From NCBI GenBank assembly GCA_025642065.1, contig JAODUP010001190.1:28128-92127 (forward strand): a stretch of 64,000 bases of DNA, in the 5' to 3' direction. This document shows, one piece after another, positions 26,601 through 38,404 of this stretch. The first letter of the stretch is position 1. Each line of letters starts with the position of its first letter. The stretch is from Paralvinella palmiformis. Taxonomy: Eukaryota; Annelida; Polychaeta; Terebellida; Alvinellidae. The position numbers and the translations under genes are program-made. Under the pieces are notes generated by a model. That model did not search any database, had not been told where the DNA came from, and was given only the letters and a program-made list of their open reading frames with translations.

Positions 26601-26939
26601 TTTGTGGTTAATTTAGCACAAAATGAGGTAACTGCGTGCACGCATGTGCACACACATGCACACACATACACACACACATGTATGTGTGTGTGTGTGAGTG
26701 TATGCATGTGCACTTAATATTAATGCAATATGATTTCAGTGCTATGCAATATGATTTCAGTGTCTGAAGTTAAAAAAATAACAGCATATCTGTTATAATA
26801 TAATGTATTTGTGTGTGTGTGGGGGGGGATGTGCATGTGTGTGCCATTACACATGTCTCATCATGAAAAGTTGCTTCTTTCAGTTCAGATAAAATGATTA
26901 ATCATCCAAATTATGAATTAGGCATTAGAGATTCTCAGT

Positions 26940-27023
<84 letters not shown>

Positions 27024-27978
27024 CATATACACACACAAACATACACACACACTCACACATGTATAACATTTATATCAAATTAAGTATCCCAATGACCCGT
27101 ATACTTGATTTAAGGTTCATTTAATAATAATAATAATAATTTTAATATTATTAAAGCATAATGGCAAAAAACAGTCTTCATCAAAGCCATTTAATGTGAG
27201 ACATTACCAGTTACTTGGCTGGCCAAACAGTGAAGTATTGCCACCAGATAAAGGAGCCCTGATATTACTGATTGAAGAAGTACACAGATGGCGTAAACAA
27301 TGGAAACATTCCAAAGATACGAAGAAAACAGGTCACATGGTTATACACTGCCTGTAAATATACCTCATTTTTAATTCACACAACAGAATATGATGATTGA
27401 AAATTCACATTATTGTAATATTCATCATCACTTAACATGTTACAGCACATCTTGATACAGTATTTGAGAATAATCGAATTAATAGGTTTTTGTATTCTTC
27501 TTGATACACTGCAATGCTTCGATTTAGTATAATAATGTACCGTTATTTATTAAAATATGTGTCTAATTTATTATTGACAAAATGTCTAGGAATGGTGTTA
27601 CTCACAGTGGCTTATTCTGTGGAGTCAGTCATATCGTAGACAATATCAAATTAGATGACGAGGTTGATCCTTTGTCAGCAGCCAGATATGTGTCAAGAAG
27701 AAGACAGCAATTTTACCAAACACTGGTAAGTTGTGTAATTTTCATGTTGTAATTAAGGATAACTAATACTAAGAAATGAAAAACTGTCTAATTAATGCAG
27801 GACTTTTCTGAAATATTAAAAAAAAAATCATTTGGTGAGTTAATTTTCTAACTTGGTATCCATAATATTTATATTATTGTTAACAAATTTTATTTTTCAG
27901 GATGAATACAAATTCTTATATGAAATTGCTTTGGAGTACATATCTAGAAATGATCATACATATGCCAACTGTAGTTAA
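19920..27978 (+). CDS. Receptor-type tyrosine phosphatase, fucolectin-like ectodomain and tandem PTP domains
   Basis: Single-pass receptor that would remove phosphate from phosphotyrosine in cytosolic proteins. Twenty exons with GT/AG borders: 19920-19980, 20361-20616, 20829-21282, 21408-21501, 21733-21833, 22039-22229, 22359-22446, 22618-22694, 22838-22877, 23112-23209, 23409-23537, 23706-23854, 23967-24102, 24908-25004, 25907-25980, 26254-26388, 26496-26627, 27157-27353, 27590-27725, 27901-27978. From exon 4 on, phases chain without a break to the TAA at 27976. Order: signal peptide, fucolectin/F5-8-type domain, Thr-rich stalk, membrane helix, juxtamembrane segment, D1, D2, short tail. The start is the ATG of a classic hydrophobic leader ending before ANIALDKP. 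Oddities: three frame breaks in exons 2-3 and no exon for the D1 C-terminal helix, so it may be a pseudogene or carry assembly errors. The tail YANC resembles that of PTPRA/PTPRE. The family call is secure; whether the gene is functional is not. Confidence 0.9.
20174..20250. repeat. (CA)n microsatellite in PTP intron 1
   Basis: CA tract with few interruptions, between PTP exons 1 and 2. Confidence 0.95.
21408..22229 (+). other. PTP receptor membrane helix and juxtamembrane segment
   Basis: Exon 4 (21408-21501) encodes about 25 hydrophobic residues ([20 protein letters not shown]) followed by basic stop-transfer residues FLRRR. Exons 5 and 6 (21733-21833, 22039-22229) encode a Lys-rich then acidic cytosolic segment of about 95 residues. 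It holds two YxN motifs, YNNS (22140-22151) and YVNL (22179-22190), which are candidate Grb2-type SH2 sites if phosphorylated. The segment leads into the D1 start at [10 protein letters not shown]. Confidence 0.85.
22359..24102 (+). other. PTP domain D1 (catalytic loop intact, C-terminal helix missing)
   Basis: Seven exons encode the membrane-proximal phosphatase domain. Visible motifs in order: KNRFLNIYP (phosphotyrosine loop), [35 protein letters not shown], the mobile loop as SWKDKGRP (Pro replaced by Lys, general-acid Asp kept, codon 23751-23753), the P-loop [10 protein letters not shown] with Cys and Arg present (23847-23988), and the Q-loop RMLMVQT. The domain stops at VQTK. The usual EQYxFIxxAILEAL helix is absent and the next exon is already the D1-D2 linker [16 protein letters not shown]. 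Activity is therefore plausible from the catalytic residues but uncertain from the fold. Confidence 0.9.
23611..23664. repeat. (CAGA)n microsatellite in PTP intron 11
   Basis: About 13 CAGA units ending some 40 bp before the exon at 23706. Confidence 0.95.
24563..24680 (+). pseudogene. Possible decayed exon of PTP D1 C-terminal helix
   Basis: Inside the intron where the D1 C-terminal helix should be encoded there is a pyrimidine-rich acceptor ending TTTAG at 24574. It is followed in the expected phase 0 by codons for PQQCYIIM and then TGA at 24599-24601. In related receptors the Q-loop VQT is followed by a P/E-Q-Q/Y-I-F stretch, so the position, phase and first residues fit. The match is short and the rest is not convincing; a chance resemblance is quite possible. 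Confidence 0.25.
24908..27978 (+). other. D1-D2 linker, PTP domain D2 (predicted inactive) and C-terminal tail
   Basis: Exons 14-20 encode the linker and second phosphatase domain. Recognisable blocks are [68 protein letters not shown] and [12 protein letters not shown]. The signature Arg of HCxxGxxR is His (codon 27603-27605), and the WPD Asp is Asn (codon 27226-27228), so this domain should not catalyse. Regulatory, catalytically weak D2 domains are normal in receptor PTPs. The protein ends NDHTYANCS, close in layout to the YAN-containing tail of PTPRA whose phosphotyrosine binds Grb2. All exon phases agree and there is no internal stop. Confidence 0.92.
26940..27015. repeat. (CA)n microsatellite in PTP intron 17
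   Basis: CA tract of about 75 bp between exons 26496-26627 and 27157-27353. Confidence 0.95.
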
Positions 27979-28856
27979 GTGAAACACAATGGTTTTTACT
28001 AAAGGTATATCTGAACCATTTCATGTACAGCATTAGTAGATCAAATCCAGTTGTTACCTAATTTACTGATATTATTGTATGGATGTAGGTTTATACCAAA
28101 TGTATTCTGCTGTACAAGTTAACAGCCTGTTAGCTTGTTTAATAAGAAATGAATGGCATGATAAATTCCTTCAATATATTATTTGAATTGTTCTTGCCTA
28201 TGTACTTAGCTGTGTATGTGTTGGTGTGTGAATTGTAGATATAAATTCTACTTTGTTATAAATATTTCTTATCATTTTTCTAACCTGAGCTTTGTTTCAG
28301 AAGAGACGGCAGAATCAGGATACAAATCCATTTAATGTTGAACTATTTTCATAAGTCCTGATTTATTTTATTGTCTAACATATTTTGTGTTCTACTCTCT
28401 ACTAATCCATACTATATAATAATTGTTGTACATTTTATATATTGTTATAACAACAGATGTTTGTGTTATTCATTGATACTGGAATTAATATAACATTTAT
28501 CTCTGAAAATTATGTTCTGCTTATTTACATTATGGTGCGTTTTATGTCATGCTTCCCAGCACTGATGTCATAATATACTAACTTCATATATTGACAAATG
28601 TTATGGTACATTTCATATCATGCATCTTAGAATATACTAATTGAATAATGACAAAATAATTGAACTATGAATTATCCAAAATATAAACATAATTTCTAAT
28701 TTCATGAGCATAGAATGATCTATTGATAATATTTAGAAGTCCCAAACTAGATTTATTCATTTTTTTATGTCAGCTTCTAAATTAAGTACCTTGTGTTTGT
28801 TTAATTGATGAAAATTGACAACAGGTTCAAGTCAGACATATTGAGCTTATAGTGCT

Positions 28857-28862
28857 AATAAA
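28857..28862 (+). promoter_or_regulatory. Candidate polyadenylation signal of the PTP receptor
   Basis: AATAAA, the first seen after the stop codon at 27978, giving a 3' UTR of about 0.9 kb. The interval 27979-28856 is AT-rich and has no other coding signal. Assignment is by position only. Confidence 0.4.
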
Positions 28863-29095
28863 AAATGTGTTTGCTAGACTCTTAGTATTTGTTGTGTGAC
28901 TTTTAGATTCCCCTTTACAACCAAATTATTAGTAAGTGCTCAAGACTATGCACACACACACACACACACACACACATTCTCTCTCTCTCTATATATATAT
29001 ATATGTGTGTGTGTGTGTATAAAATACAACGCACTCCCAGTAATTTCTAACATAAGCCAACTGCTAGAGCATTCTTTTGTTCTTAAAGCCTACAC

Positions 29096-30376
29096 CAAAG
29101 ACCATATAGAATAAGATGGGACAGTGAGCAATGCCACTCATTTGGTGCAGTTGAAAAGTGTGATAAGTAGGCCTGCCGCCTAGTCACTAGTGTAGAATAA
29201 TTTTTGGCATGATTTATTTTATGATGCAAGGTGCGTTATGATAGATATGTGTCTACATGACTATTAATATATATTGGCCAATGAGCAAGTATATTCTGGA
29301 AATAAAACAAGGCAGTGAGTTAAATCAGTGAACTTTATTATATGTAAATGTTATCACATGACATGAATGTAATATGAAAAACAAATAACACACATCATAT
29401 ACAAGATCCACAACTAGAAAGCTCTGAATGTAATCCTTAAATATTCAATAAATGATATGTTGTGCTTTATATTATTTACTTATATTATATAAGTCCAGAG
29501 TATGTATTTTGAATTTTAAATTAATAATTACATTTTACATGCAGACCCAAGAAATACTAATTAATGACACTGATCAATCAACACTGCCTTAATTTATAAA
29601 AAAAATTACCCTTGCAACTATTGAATTCTCTAATATTCACACGTAAAACATGATGTAGATGGATATTAATATACAAGTGTACGACCAAATGTAATGTTTT
29701 ACAAGAATCACATTCTAACTTTCCTTGGATCTTTGACAGCACAAGTATTACTAGTATAGAACTAACGTTACTCATATGGAGGATCTTTTCAATATTATTA
29801 GAGAATTCTGCTTCTATCACTATACACACTTCCATTAAATCTGAACTGGGTACAAGACCACCAGTGGGAAGATCTTGATACTGCTTAGCAGGAATAAACA
29901 CACCGGAAGAGTTTGCTTTATTTAAAAATCTAACTAAACCTGCAGCACATTTACTACACACCATTTTTGTAATTTTGTGAGAAATGTATCCTGCTTGCTA
30001 TATAAATGATGATATTGTCTACCTCTAAAATAACCAGAGTTTGAGGGCTAAAAATTACTATGATACATCTGATGAAAAAGAAGGAACTGGTAGGTGTATG
30101 GGGCTCATTGCGTTGGACTGGAGCAATACATTTCAAATTAAATAGAAATGTATCAACATCTTGCTGACAGTTAGACAAATCAATTGTGTACAAAATACGG
30201 CCATGATCTGTCAGAAGGCAATATGGAACTGTGTGGCACCATGATTGTCCCTGTATCCACCATTCCACCCTCCCTGAAAACACTGGCAAATCCACATCGT
30301 TTTGTGTTAATTTGGGAGCCATTCTGATAGGTAACACTGAATTGCTACAGTAAAATGAAACAACATTGTTCTCCAA
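29096..30376 (-). mobile_element. P-element/THAP9-like transposon remnant, copy 2 (longer)
   Basis: Two minus-strand open stretches, 30376-29954 and 29964-29578, overlap in different frames. The first has KLTQNDVDLPVFSGRV, recalling the KLT...F...MRV block of P-element/THAP9-like transposases. The second has CSKCAAGLVRFL, then GGLVPSSDLMEVCIVIEAEF, like the GGL..PS..... C-terminal block of that family, and CDSCK...LHHVLRVNIRE. The 3' part (29096-29805) repeats copy 1 at 5.1-6.1 kb. The frames are broken and no terminal inverted repeats were identified. The family assignment rests on remembered motif patterns and is moderate. Confidence 0.55.
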
Positions 30377-31609
30377 CTTTGAAAGCTAACTTTTAAAGAC
30401 ATGTGTATATTCTTCAATAAATTTGGTGGATCATAGAAGCATGTTCACTTACAATTTTAAAACACTTCAAAAGAATATTTTTCAGCAAATCAGCACTCAG
30501 AGTACTGCTGGTTACAAAATAGCCAATTGGCTGCTTCCACTTACATGCTAAATATAAACACAACGACTGCCAAACTATTTATATTTGCCAGTATCTCCAA
30601 AATCTTCCACCTCATCATGCTTAGAGTCAAGAGCAACACGGTATAATTTCAACTGGTCTGCCATTACATTAAGTTTAAAAGTGTCCAACAAAGCTTTATC
30701 GTTGTTGACTGGAATGTTGAAGTTGAGATGATACAAAAATCAAGAGCTGGACCGAATATATGTTTACCAAGTTCGTTCACCAACTTGTAGACTGGATGTA
30801 GAGTCTACTTGCTTTGAGTTTCGTTTTCCTGGGGGTTAGATCAGTAGACGGTGACCATATTGGGCCAACTGTAAATAAAAAGCATGTGATTTAATTATGA
30901 TTAACCTCTAAGACTAAGTGACTGTCAGTGTCAAATAACATGGATTATTTATTCAAACTCGTGATAATCACAATCATAGCCATTTTTTCAGCATCAACGG
31001 ACTTGTGATATAATTCATTAATCGTATTTCAATATTAATATGAAATATTTCAGAATTTTACATAGCAATTCAATGATTATTGATTGATTGGCAGCCAACA
31101 GCCTGACTGCCCTGAGCAGACGATAATTATAATATAGATATTTTGATTATTTCGCTAGGGTTTTCTTACTCAGTCATATTTGGCTTGTTATCTACCTCTT
31201 TTTCCCCTTGGTAAATTTGAAAAAAATGATAGTCCTGGACATTTTTCTCGACTGTTGTGGGAATGTTGGGCCGCACAATAATCGCCTGTCTTCAATTGTT
31301 TAGATCTATTCATGTTCGCGCTATGAATGATACTGTCAGTCGCTGTTAGTCTACCATGTCTACTGCAAGGCGGCAGCATGGCATATTTATTACACGCCAA
31401 ACAGTCAGCTGTTCCATCTTCGGAGTTAATCTACATCATCATAACGTCAACCGTCGATTTACACTTTTGTAATCATAACGTCCTATCAGCGAACTCTGAA
31501 ACACGCATTTATTTTGTACAACAAACACCGACTTCCCCAATGGCTTCTCGTTATAATAATATCTGGTCTTCTCTGATCGGATAAATCTACGAGTAACTCT
31601 TCATTTCAC

Positions 31610-31780
31610 AGCACAACACAGATACTAAAACCTACAACAATGAATGGTGGGGTATGATAGACCTGTTGTAACACAACAGAGATATTTAGTAAAAAACAAC
31701 AACGATAAATGGGGAGGGGGGGGGGCTATTTTCAACACAACAGAGACACGTAGTAAAATCCAACAACAATAAACCTACGT
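31610..31780 (+). repeat. Threefold ~62-bp tandem repeat
   Basis: Three diverged units share ACACAACAGAGATA..TAGTAAAA..CAACAACAATAAA. The second contains a G-run. Confidence 0.65.
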
Positions 31781-32113
31781 TCAATCTTATTTATTAGTTT
31801 TTTTCCATATATATTGCTAGAAGAAGAGAACATTTCCGTGTGTGTGTGTGTGTGTCAAAGATATATTGTCATCTATCAATTACTCAGATCACTTGAGGAC
31901 AAGATGATAAGTCGGATGATCAATGGGTTGTATCATTGAGCTTCTTGTCAGATAGTTGAGGTGATACTTGACGGACATTTTTATAATCCGGTTGATCAGA
32001 ATTCCGGTCAAACGAAAGTTGGTTAATCGATGATAAACTGTGTTGATAAATGTGTACAGTTCTGCGACAATTTTATAATGTTAGTTGAAGAGCTAAAATA
32101 ATAACAACTGGTT

Positions 32114-32145
<32 letters not shown>

Positions 32146-32269
32146 TTCAGTAGTATTATGCAATTGTTTATATCACACAGCAATTACTCCAGATGAAAAC
32201 CCAACCATTTTGACACATGACATGTCGTTTTATTATGATATTTTTATACCTATTTTACTGGATGCAGCC

Positions 32270-32315
<46 letters not shown>

Positions 32316-32585
32316 TATTTATCTCTGTATTTTTATACAGTAAATGTGTCACTGACCAAGTCATGTTTTTTTAAAGATATTAGCTTATAACAGAATATTT
32401 ATATGTTTCGTTTTGTTGGTTAAGTGTTATTGAAGGCTCTTATATTAATTCTAATGATAATACGACCGATATATATATAATTTATATTTAATGTACTAGA
32501 GTTGAAATGGCGTCATGCAATGTACTACCACAATTAGTACTGCTACTACTTGTACTACTACTACTGTCACTACTACTATTTTGTT

Positions 32586-32760
32586 GCTATTATTATTATT
32601 ATCATTATTATTATTATTTTTCATTATTATTATTATCATCCCTCTAATACTATTTGTACAAACAATAACAACAGTGATGATGATGAAGAAGAAGATGATA
32701 ATAATGATGATGATGACGCTAATAATAATGATGAAGATAGTGTTGGTAGTTGTGGTAGTG
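32586..32760. repeat. ATT/ATG trinucleotide-rich tract
   Basis: Degenerate ATT then GATGAT/GAAGAT repeats. Open frames in it are low-complexity artefacts. Confidence 0.9.
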
Positions 32761-32982
32761 ACAATTACTTATAAACCAATAGCCAGTAGATAACATCACC
32801 TTGAAGAAACAAACAAACAAATACTACATTAGTAAGTTTCAAACAATTAATTAAGACCATGATATCGAGTGACATGTCCAAATAAGACCAGGTCATATCA
32901 GAAATAAGTGCGAGCACTCTTCAGTATGAACATAGATTACAAAAATGTATGTCTAAAGGTTGACTAATGGTGGCCATTGTAA

Positions 32983-33015
<33 letters not shown>

Positions 33016-33098
33016 TACAAACATACACACACACAGAGGTAAAGCCTAAACATAACGACAGATAAACATAAATTCGTGTTGCTGAAGTTAATGTAATC

Positions 33099-33100
<2 letters not shown>

Positions 33101-33174
<74 letters not shown>
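33101..33174. repeat. (TA)n microsatellite just upstream of RFVT-A
   Basis: 74-bp TA tract ending about 90 bp before the RFVT-A start codon, so probably in its promoter or 5' UTR. Confidence 0.95.
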
Positions 33175-33177
<3 letters not shown>

Positions 33178-33262
33178 AAGAATGATAAGATCAGTCAGAG
33201 GAACATCCACTTTAATCAAACGTAAGCAGCTATCGGCATTTTGTCGTCGACTATCGTAGAAG

Positions 33263-35452
33263 ATGTCGCTCAAGGAATATCTATCCGAGGTGTCAGGTGC
33301 CGTGTACGTTGTTGTCATGTTCTTCGCCATCTCGGCATGGATTGACATCAATGGACTATTTGTCGAGGTTCCACTCTTCGTTAACGTCCTACCTGAAGGT
33401 TGGAGTCTCTTCTCCTACCTGGCCGTCATCATTCAGGTAGCAAACGTTGGCCCGATCCTCTACACCGTCCTGAAGAAACTGCTTCCCGGGAGAATAAAGG
33501 AATGGCCCACCGTGTACATCATCGTCGGGATCGGGGCGACGGCGTGCTTCCTGTTGGCCTTCTTCTGGCAGGAGACGACGGTCATCAACGGTCAGCCACA
33601 CAGTACGGCTTTGTTCGTGTTGGTCAGCTTCTTGGCTCTAGTCGATTGTACCTCATCCGTGGTCTACCTGCCCTACATGGGACGATACAAGCCCCAGTAC
33701 GTGACGGCCTATTATATCGGAGAAGGACTCAGCGGTATGATACCGGGATTCGTTGGCCTCATCCAGGGCGTCGAATCGGAGCCGGAATGCCTAAACCAAA
33801 CGGTGTTCGTCATCAACGAGACGACCGGCGAGAATGTAACAGATTATAAAATTGTCGCCGAATATCCGCCTCCCCTCTTCTCGGTCCAAGTATTCTTCTT
33901 CTTTCTTTTTGGGATGATGCTCGTGTCCGGAACGGCGTTTAGCATTCTTAATTTTCATCCTCGGTGTATCAAGGAACGATTAGCATCCGACCAGTGCTAC
34001 GGGATATCAGCGCCAAATCTGGATACTAGCCGAGAAAAGCAAACAGGCGCCGATAGGTACACAACGTTCGGCTCCAAGGAACTCTCATCGATAAAAGAAG
34101 CTTCGAATTCGTCGATCAACAACCTCGCCTCGTCTGAGGTGATCCTGACGAGGAGACTATCAGTGGACAGCAATTCTCGTGTTGACAAACACCAACTAAC
34201 CAAAACTCAGTTTATAGGTATACTGGTAATGATCGGATGGCTCAGTGCCTTGTTGAATGGTGTACTACCATCCACACAGTCGTACACGTGTCTTCCTTAC
34301 GGCAGTCTGGCCTTTACACTGGCTGTACGGCTGTCTTCTGTGGCAAGTCCTCTCATGTCGTTCTTGGCTTTGTTCATGGGCACCAAATCTCTGGCTGTGG
34401 TCGGGGTCGTGTCACTGATCGCTACCGGACTCTCTGGATGGCATCTCTACTTGGCAGGTGTGAGTCCTTATCCACCGCTGAAGGATACTGTGGCAGGCAC
34501 CACGTTAGTTGTACGTATATGGGCTTTGGTAGGATATAAGGATGGTAAAATAGTATGATAAATTGCTAAATTGACCTTTATCAGGATGCAGAATCCTTGT
34601 GCGATGTGCCGTAGTGTGTTGGATCACAGATCACTACCACCCGTGTTCAAACTTCGGCGTGGTCATATCTGAAGGGTGTTTCATCTTTGACTTCGCTTCA
34701 TTACCTTTAAAGGTCGCTCGGCCCATTTAGCATACCATGTGCACAAAAGTGGCCGTAAAACACAAATCGTCATCTTCTTTAAAAGAATGAAAGAATTTTT
34801 TAAATGCTGACAAGAAGCATATAATAACTTATAACATAATTGTGGTGCTTTTATTGATAATGGGGTCACTTCATTTCATCAAATCATAATTACACATTTC
34901 CATCACATAATTGTGGTTTTGTTTCACAACACTAAGACATTGGTATGTGGTTTTTGTTATTATTGGGTTAGGGGTGGGGGGTAAATACCACAGGTGCTGA
35001 TGTTAACTTTTAAATAGACAGAGGAAAAATGAAATTATTTGATCTTATCTTTAAAGCTGGGAAACTTTTCTTGTACCCTAGGGACATTTCTACTGGTTCC
35101 CGACACTAGATGATAGGTGTTCTATTCTGGACACTAAATAACGGACATTAAGTTAAGTTGTGGACGATGTCTGGTTCCTGAATATCTTCAAACGAGTATC
35201 TTGTATGAATATTTTTTATCGTTTACCTTTCCCCCCCAGATCATTACTCAGATCATCAGCAGCGGTAGTATAGCCTATGCCAAGGTTTGCAGCGCCTCGA
35301 TCCTGAACGAACGCGGAAAACCTGGATCACTGCTATGGTTCGGTGGCGCCACCCAGATAGGATCGTGTGTAGGAGCGGTGGTGATTTTTATATTTGTGAA
35401 CGTTCTGGAAGTGTTTAAGTCAGAACCTCCTTGTCCTGGAATGGAATATTGA
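33263..35452 (+). CDS. Riboflavin transporter, SLC52/RFVT family (copy A)
   Basis: Multi-pass plasma-membrane carrier for riboflavin uptake. Two coding exons, 33263-34510 and 35240-35452, joined in phase 0 at GT(34511)/AG(35239), give 486 residues, close to the 445-470 of vertebrate RFVTs. Family blocks: WIDINGLFVEVP (26-37), LPEGWSLFSYL (43-53), QVANVGP (58-64), LVDCTSSVVYLPYMG (126-140), GEGLSGMIPG (153-162), SYTCLPYGSLAFTLAVRL (340-357), and in exon 2 GGATQIGS and FIFVNVLEVF. An outer loop holds three N-glycosylation sequons at about 178-192. A Ser-rich hydrophilic loop (about 236-312) separates the two membrane halves. The ATG aligns with copy B (MSLK/MSLR). Exon 1 is clearly GC-richer than its surroundings. 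The intron holds a SINE. Convergent with copy B. Confidence 0.96.
34600..34776 (+). mobile_element. SINE-A copy 2, in RFVT-A intron
   Basis: Same family as 17331-17516: GATCACTACCACCCGTGTTC, TTACCTTTAAAGGTCGCTCG, GTGGCCGTAAAACAC. The B-box is mutated (GTTCAAACTTC) and the 5' end is eroded, so it is older. Sits sense within the riboflavin transporter intron. Confidence 0.85.
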
Positions 35453-38404
35453 TCAGAAATGTGTTGTCATGTCGAATCTGACTGTTCTGCTGCATCTTAA
35501 TATTGTTTTTTTTAAAACCTTTCTTAAAACTGGTTTGCTTACAATATGCTGACCTATGTCTGTATGGTTTGAAGCATGGTTTTGTATTAAGGGGAGACAT
35601 GTGCAGTATTCTAATATATATCTTACAAAATGACGCAGGTAGTAGGGAAGGGGAATACATTTCAAATCTAGGTAAGAAATGTATAATTGAGTTTACAAAT
35701 ATAAATTTATCATTCGATGATTAATATCATCATTTAGTTTTCTTTAGTATTATCGTTGCATTTCACATTTTCTACATATTTGTACATTTCGTTTATGTCA
35801 AATTTTATCCCATCGCGGCAACTTAATCGAATAGCGAAAGTTTCTCTAGAAATATTATGTTATGCTCAGAACTAGTTTCTACCAAAAAGCCAACAATTAG
35901 TATTAGGCCGTTTAAAATTAATTAAACATTTCTCGTTCACGCCCGCCCTTGTTAAAAACCGCCCATTCATACTTTTTATTACGGATTTTCCAATAAAAAC
36001 AAAAAGGTGCGCCCGCTCTTAGTTTTGAGCAGCTATTAATGAACAATTATACATCGTTGCAACGTGATATTAGCAGAGACCTTAAATATAGAGAGGTGTT
36101 ACTCTTGCCGCGCCATGTTGAAATTTGAACCAGTGGCGCACCAAGCGACCGGGGTATTTATCAGATAAACAAAAGCTCTCTGGTTGTCCACAAGTGGTCG
36201 TGTACATGTGTGCCGTATGGTTGAAATGAAGTGCCAATACTAGTACTATATGTTACATGATCACATACTCTTTTGTTAATTAACACTTTAATTGTGCACA
36301 CATGATATCGAAAAAAACGAAGCTCTGAAACTGTAAATAAAGAATTAAGTGATTTCACAGCCCAACATACAAGCATACAAACATATTTTCATCATGTCAG
36401 TTTATCATGGTGCATTAATTTTTATTTATTTGGATATATACATATAATGATATAAACAGCTATTATAACGCAACCACAACACAATTCATGGAATATTAAC
36501 AATGTTTATGTTTGCGTCAATATGTTAGTGATAGAGAAATTAGTGCTTTCATACAATAAGCAGCATCAAATCTCTTGTGCCACGGGTTCATCTACAGTTA
36601 CAATCAGTCATTTGTTATCAAATGGACAGAATAACCCAAATTGCTTCCAGCTCTAAACAACCACTACTACAAAAATATGACCTTTAGTCCAGATCAGTGA
36701 ACTGTTTAAAGTTAGACAGAATATACCCAGAGATGTATTAGACATATGCATTGACTATCGGTAAATCTGTATCCAAGAGATTGGCCTGTTTACATGGTAT
36801 CTCATCATCATAGAACTTCAAGGACTGAAACAGAACAATACCTTGTAAAATAATGACTTGAACCAAGTGCACACACAATGTGTAAACACATGTTTTCCTT
36901 TTTTCAAGTTGGTTAACGAATTTGATTTGATATGCTTTTAAGTTATGAAGAGAAGTATACCATTAAAGCACACGAGCTGAATATTCAGGTACTAATTCAA
37001 GGGCTCGTAATCCTTTTTTGTATTAAGATATGAAATGGGCTGACAACATTTCATGAGTTTAATGCCTTGTTTCTTATTACATTAATTTTATAATACCAAT
37101 TTGTAATATGCTTCACCATTAATATTTATAAATATTAATTACCATCACAGCTGGTCCTGTCTCCTGTATATGTCTCCTATCTGTTAATACCTTCCTCTTT
37201 GATTTCAGTGGATGCATGCGGTGGATTTGGTACATCAAAGATAGTTGGAATAGCATTCTAGATAAGTTGTCTGGTTCATGAATTCCATTTCAGTGAAATG
37301 CATATCATACATTCTACAATTAGTATTCAAGTAATTTAAATCTTTTCTCATCATATATCTGAACGACAACAATTAATAACCCATCTTTTACTTCTGTCAA
37401 TAAAAAAAAATAACAAAATGAATGTTTCTAGCACTAGTTGAGATATTTAATAATTAATTTCATAACATTTAAATTGTAAATAAAACTCTATAAGTACCAA
37501 TTGCTTACATTTAAAAATAAATATGGATGCACGTGATCATGTAAATACTCAGCTACTTATAATTACTGTAATTAGGGAAAAATAATCTGATTATAGTAAT
37601 GTAATTTTAGAAGTCCAATTATGTTATTAACAATAACAAAGTACCATATACCTCCCCCCATAACATCTTCAGTGGCTCCAGTACATGTAACTGTAAGCTT
37701 ATGTATATCTTACATACTCATTTTGTGATTAATAGGTTGATATTGTTCAATAAAACTTAATAAGATTTGGTCTGAAACAAATAAAGATCTAGATAGATCT
37801 TGCTTGGGCCTACTGCTTGTGTCATGTCAAGTAGGGGTGTGTCTACTTCAAATTGTTATGTTTATTTTAAAAATATCCTTTATTTAAAAAAAGCTAGATC
37901 ATATCTAATTTTTACACTAGCTTTCATTTCCTTTCGGTAATGTCTTTATTTGTGCACACTTTTCCTGTTACTGCAGCCGAAGCGGCGCAGAATGAACCAG
38001 TGCCATTAGGCGCCATGTTAACGAAGGGAGCTGTCCGTGATAACTTGCCTCCGGTCGCCAGAGGCGCTGCGCTCCTTGAATTCAAAATGGCACCCCATGT
38101 TAAAACGGGAAATGACATGTCTTGTTATAAACAGTCTTTGATATTAGCGGAAGGAACCAGTTGCGTTGACACAAGTGCTGACTGATGCCGTGTTTTGCTA
38201 TTCCGATACTCACGCGCTATTTTTTAGATCGAAACCAACAAGATTGAGCAAAAACAACAACATCCTCATCTTGGCTTTCATTATTATGTCTCTCCGGTAG
38301 AGGATCAGGTGACTAAATGATTAAAACAATGGTATGGTTTCACTGCATCAAGTACGTGCACATTCGCCGACATATATGCCTCTATCAGTCTACGGCCTAC
38401 GGGC
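35453..38404. other. 3' flank of RFVT-A and intergenic DNA
   Basis: A candidate AATAAA lies at 35992-35997. The patch 37970-38110 is GC- and CpG-richer than its surroundings and open on both strands, but no domain was recognised. Confidence 0.45.

Noticed and set aside
33400..33849. 149-residue second frame inside RFVT-A exon 1
   Set aside because: Overlaps a well-supported transporter frame; an out-of-frame shadow in GC-richer coding DNA.
37940..38185. Gene in the GC-richer patch, open on both strands
   Set aside because: No domain, no splice signals that extend it and no codon pattern favouring either strand.
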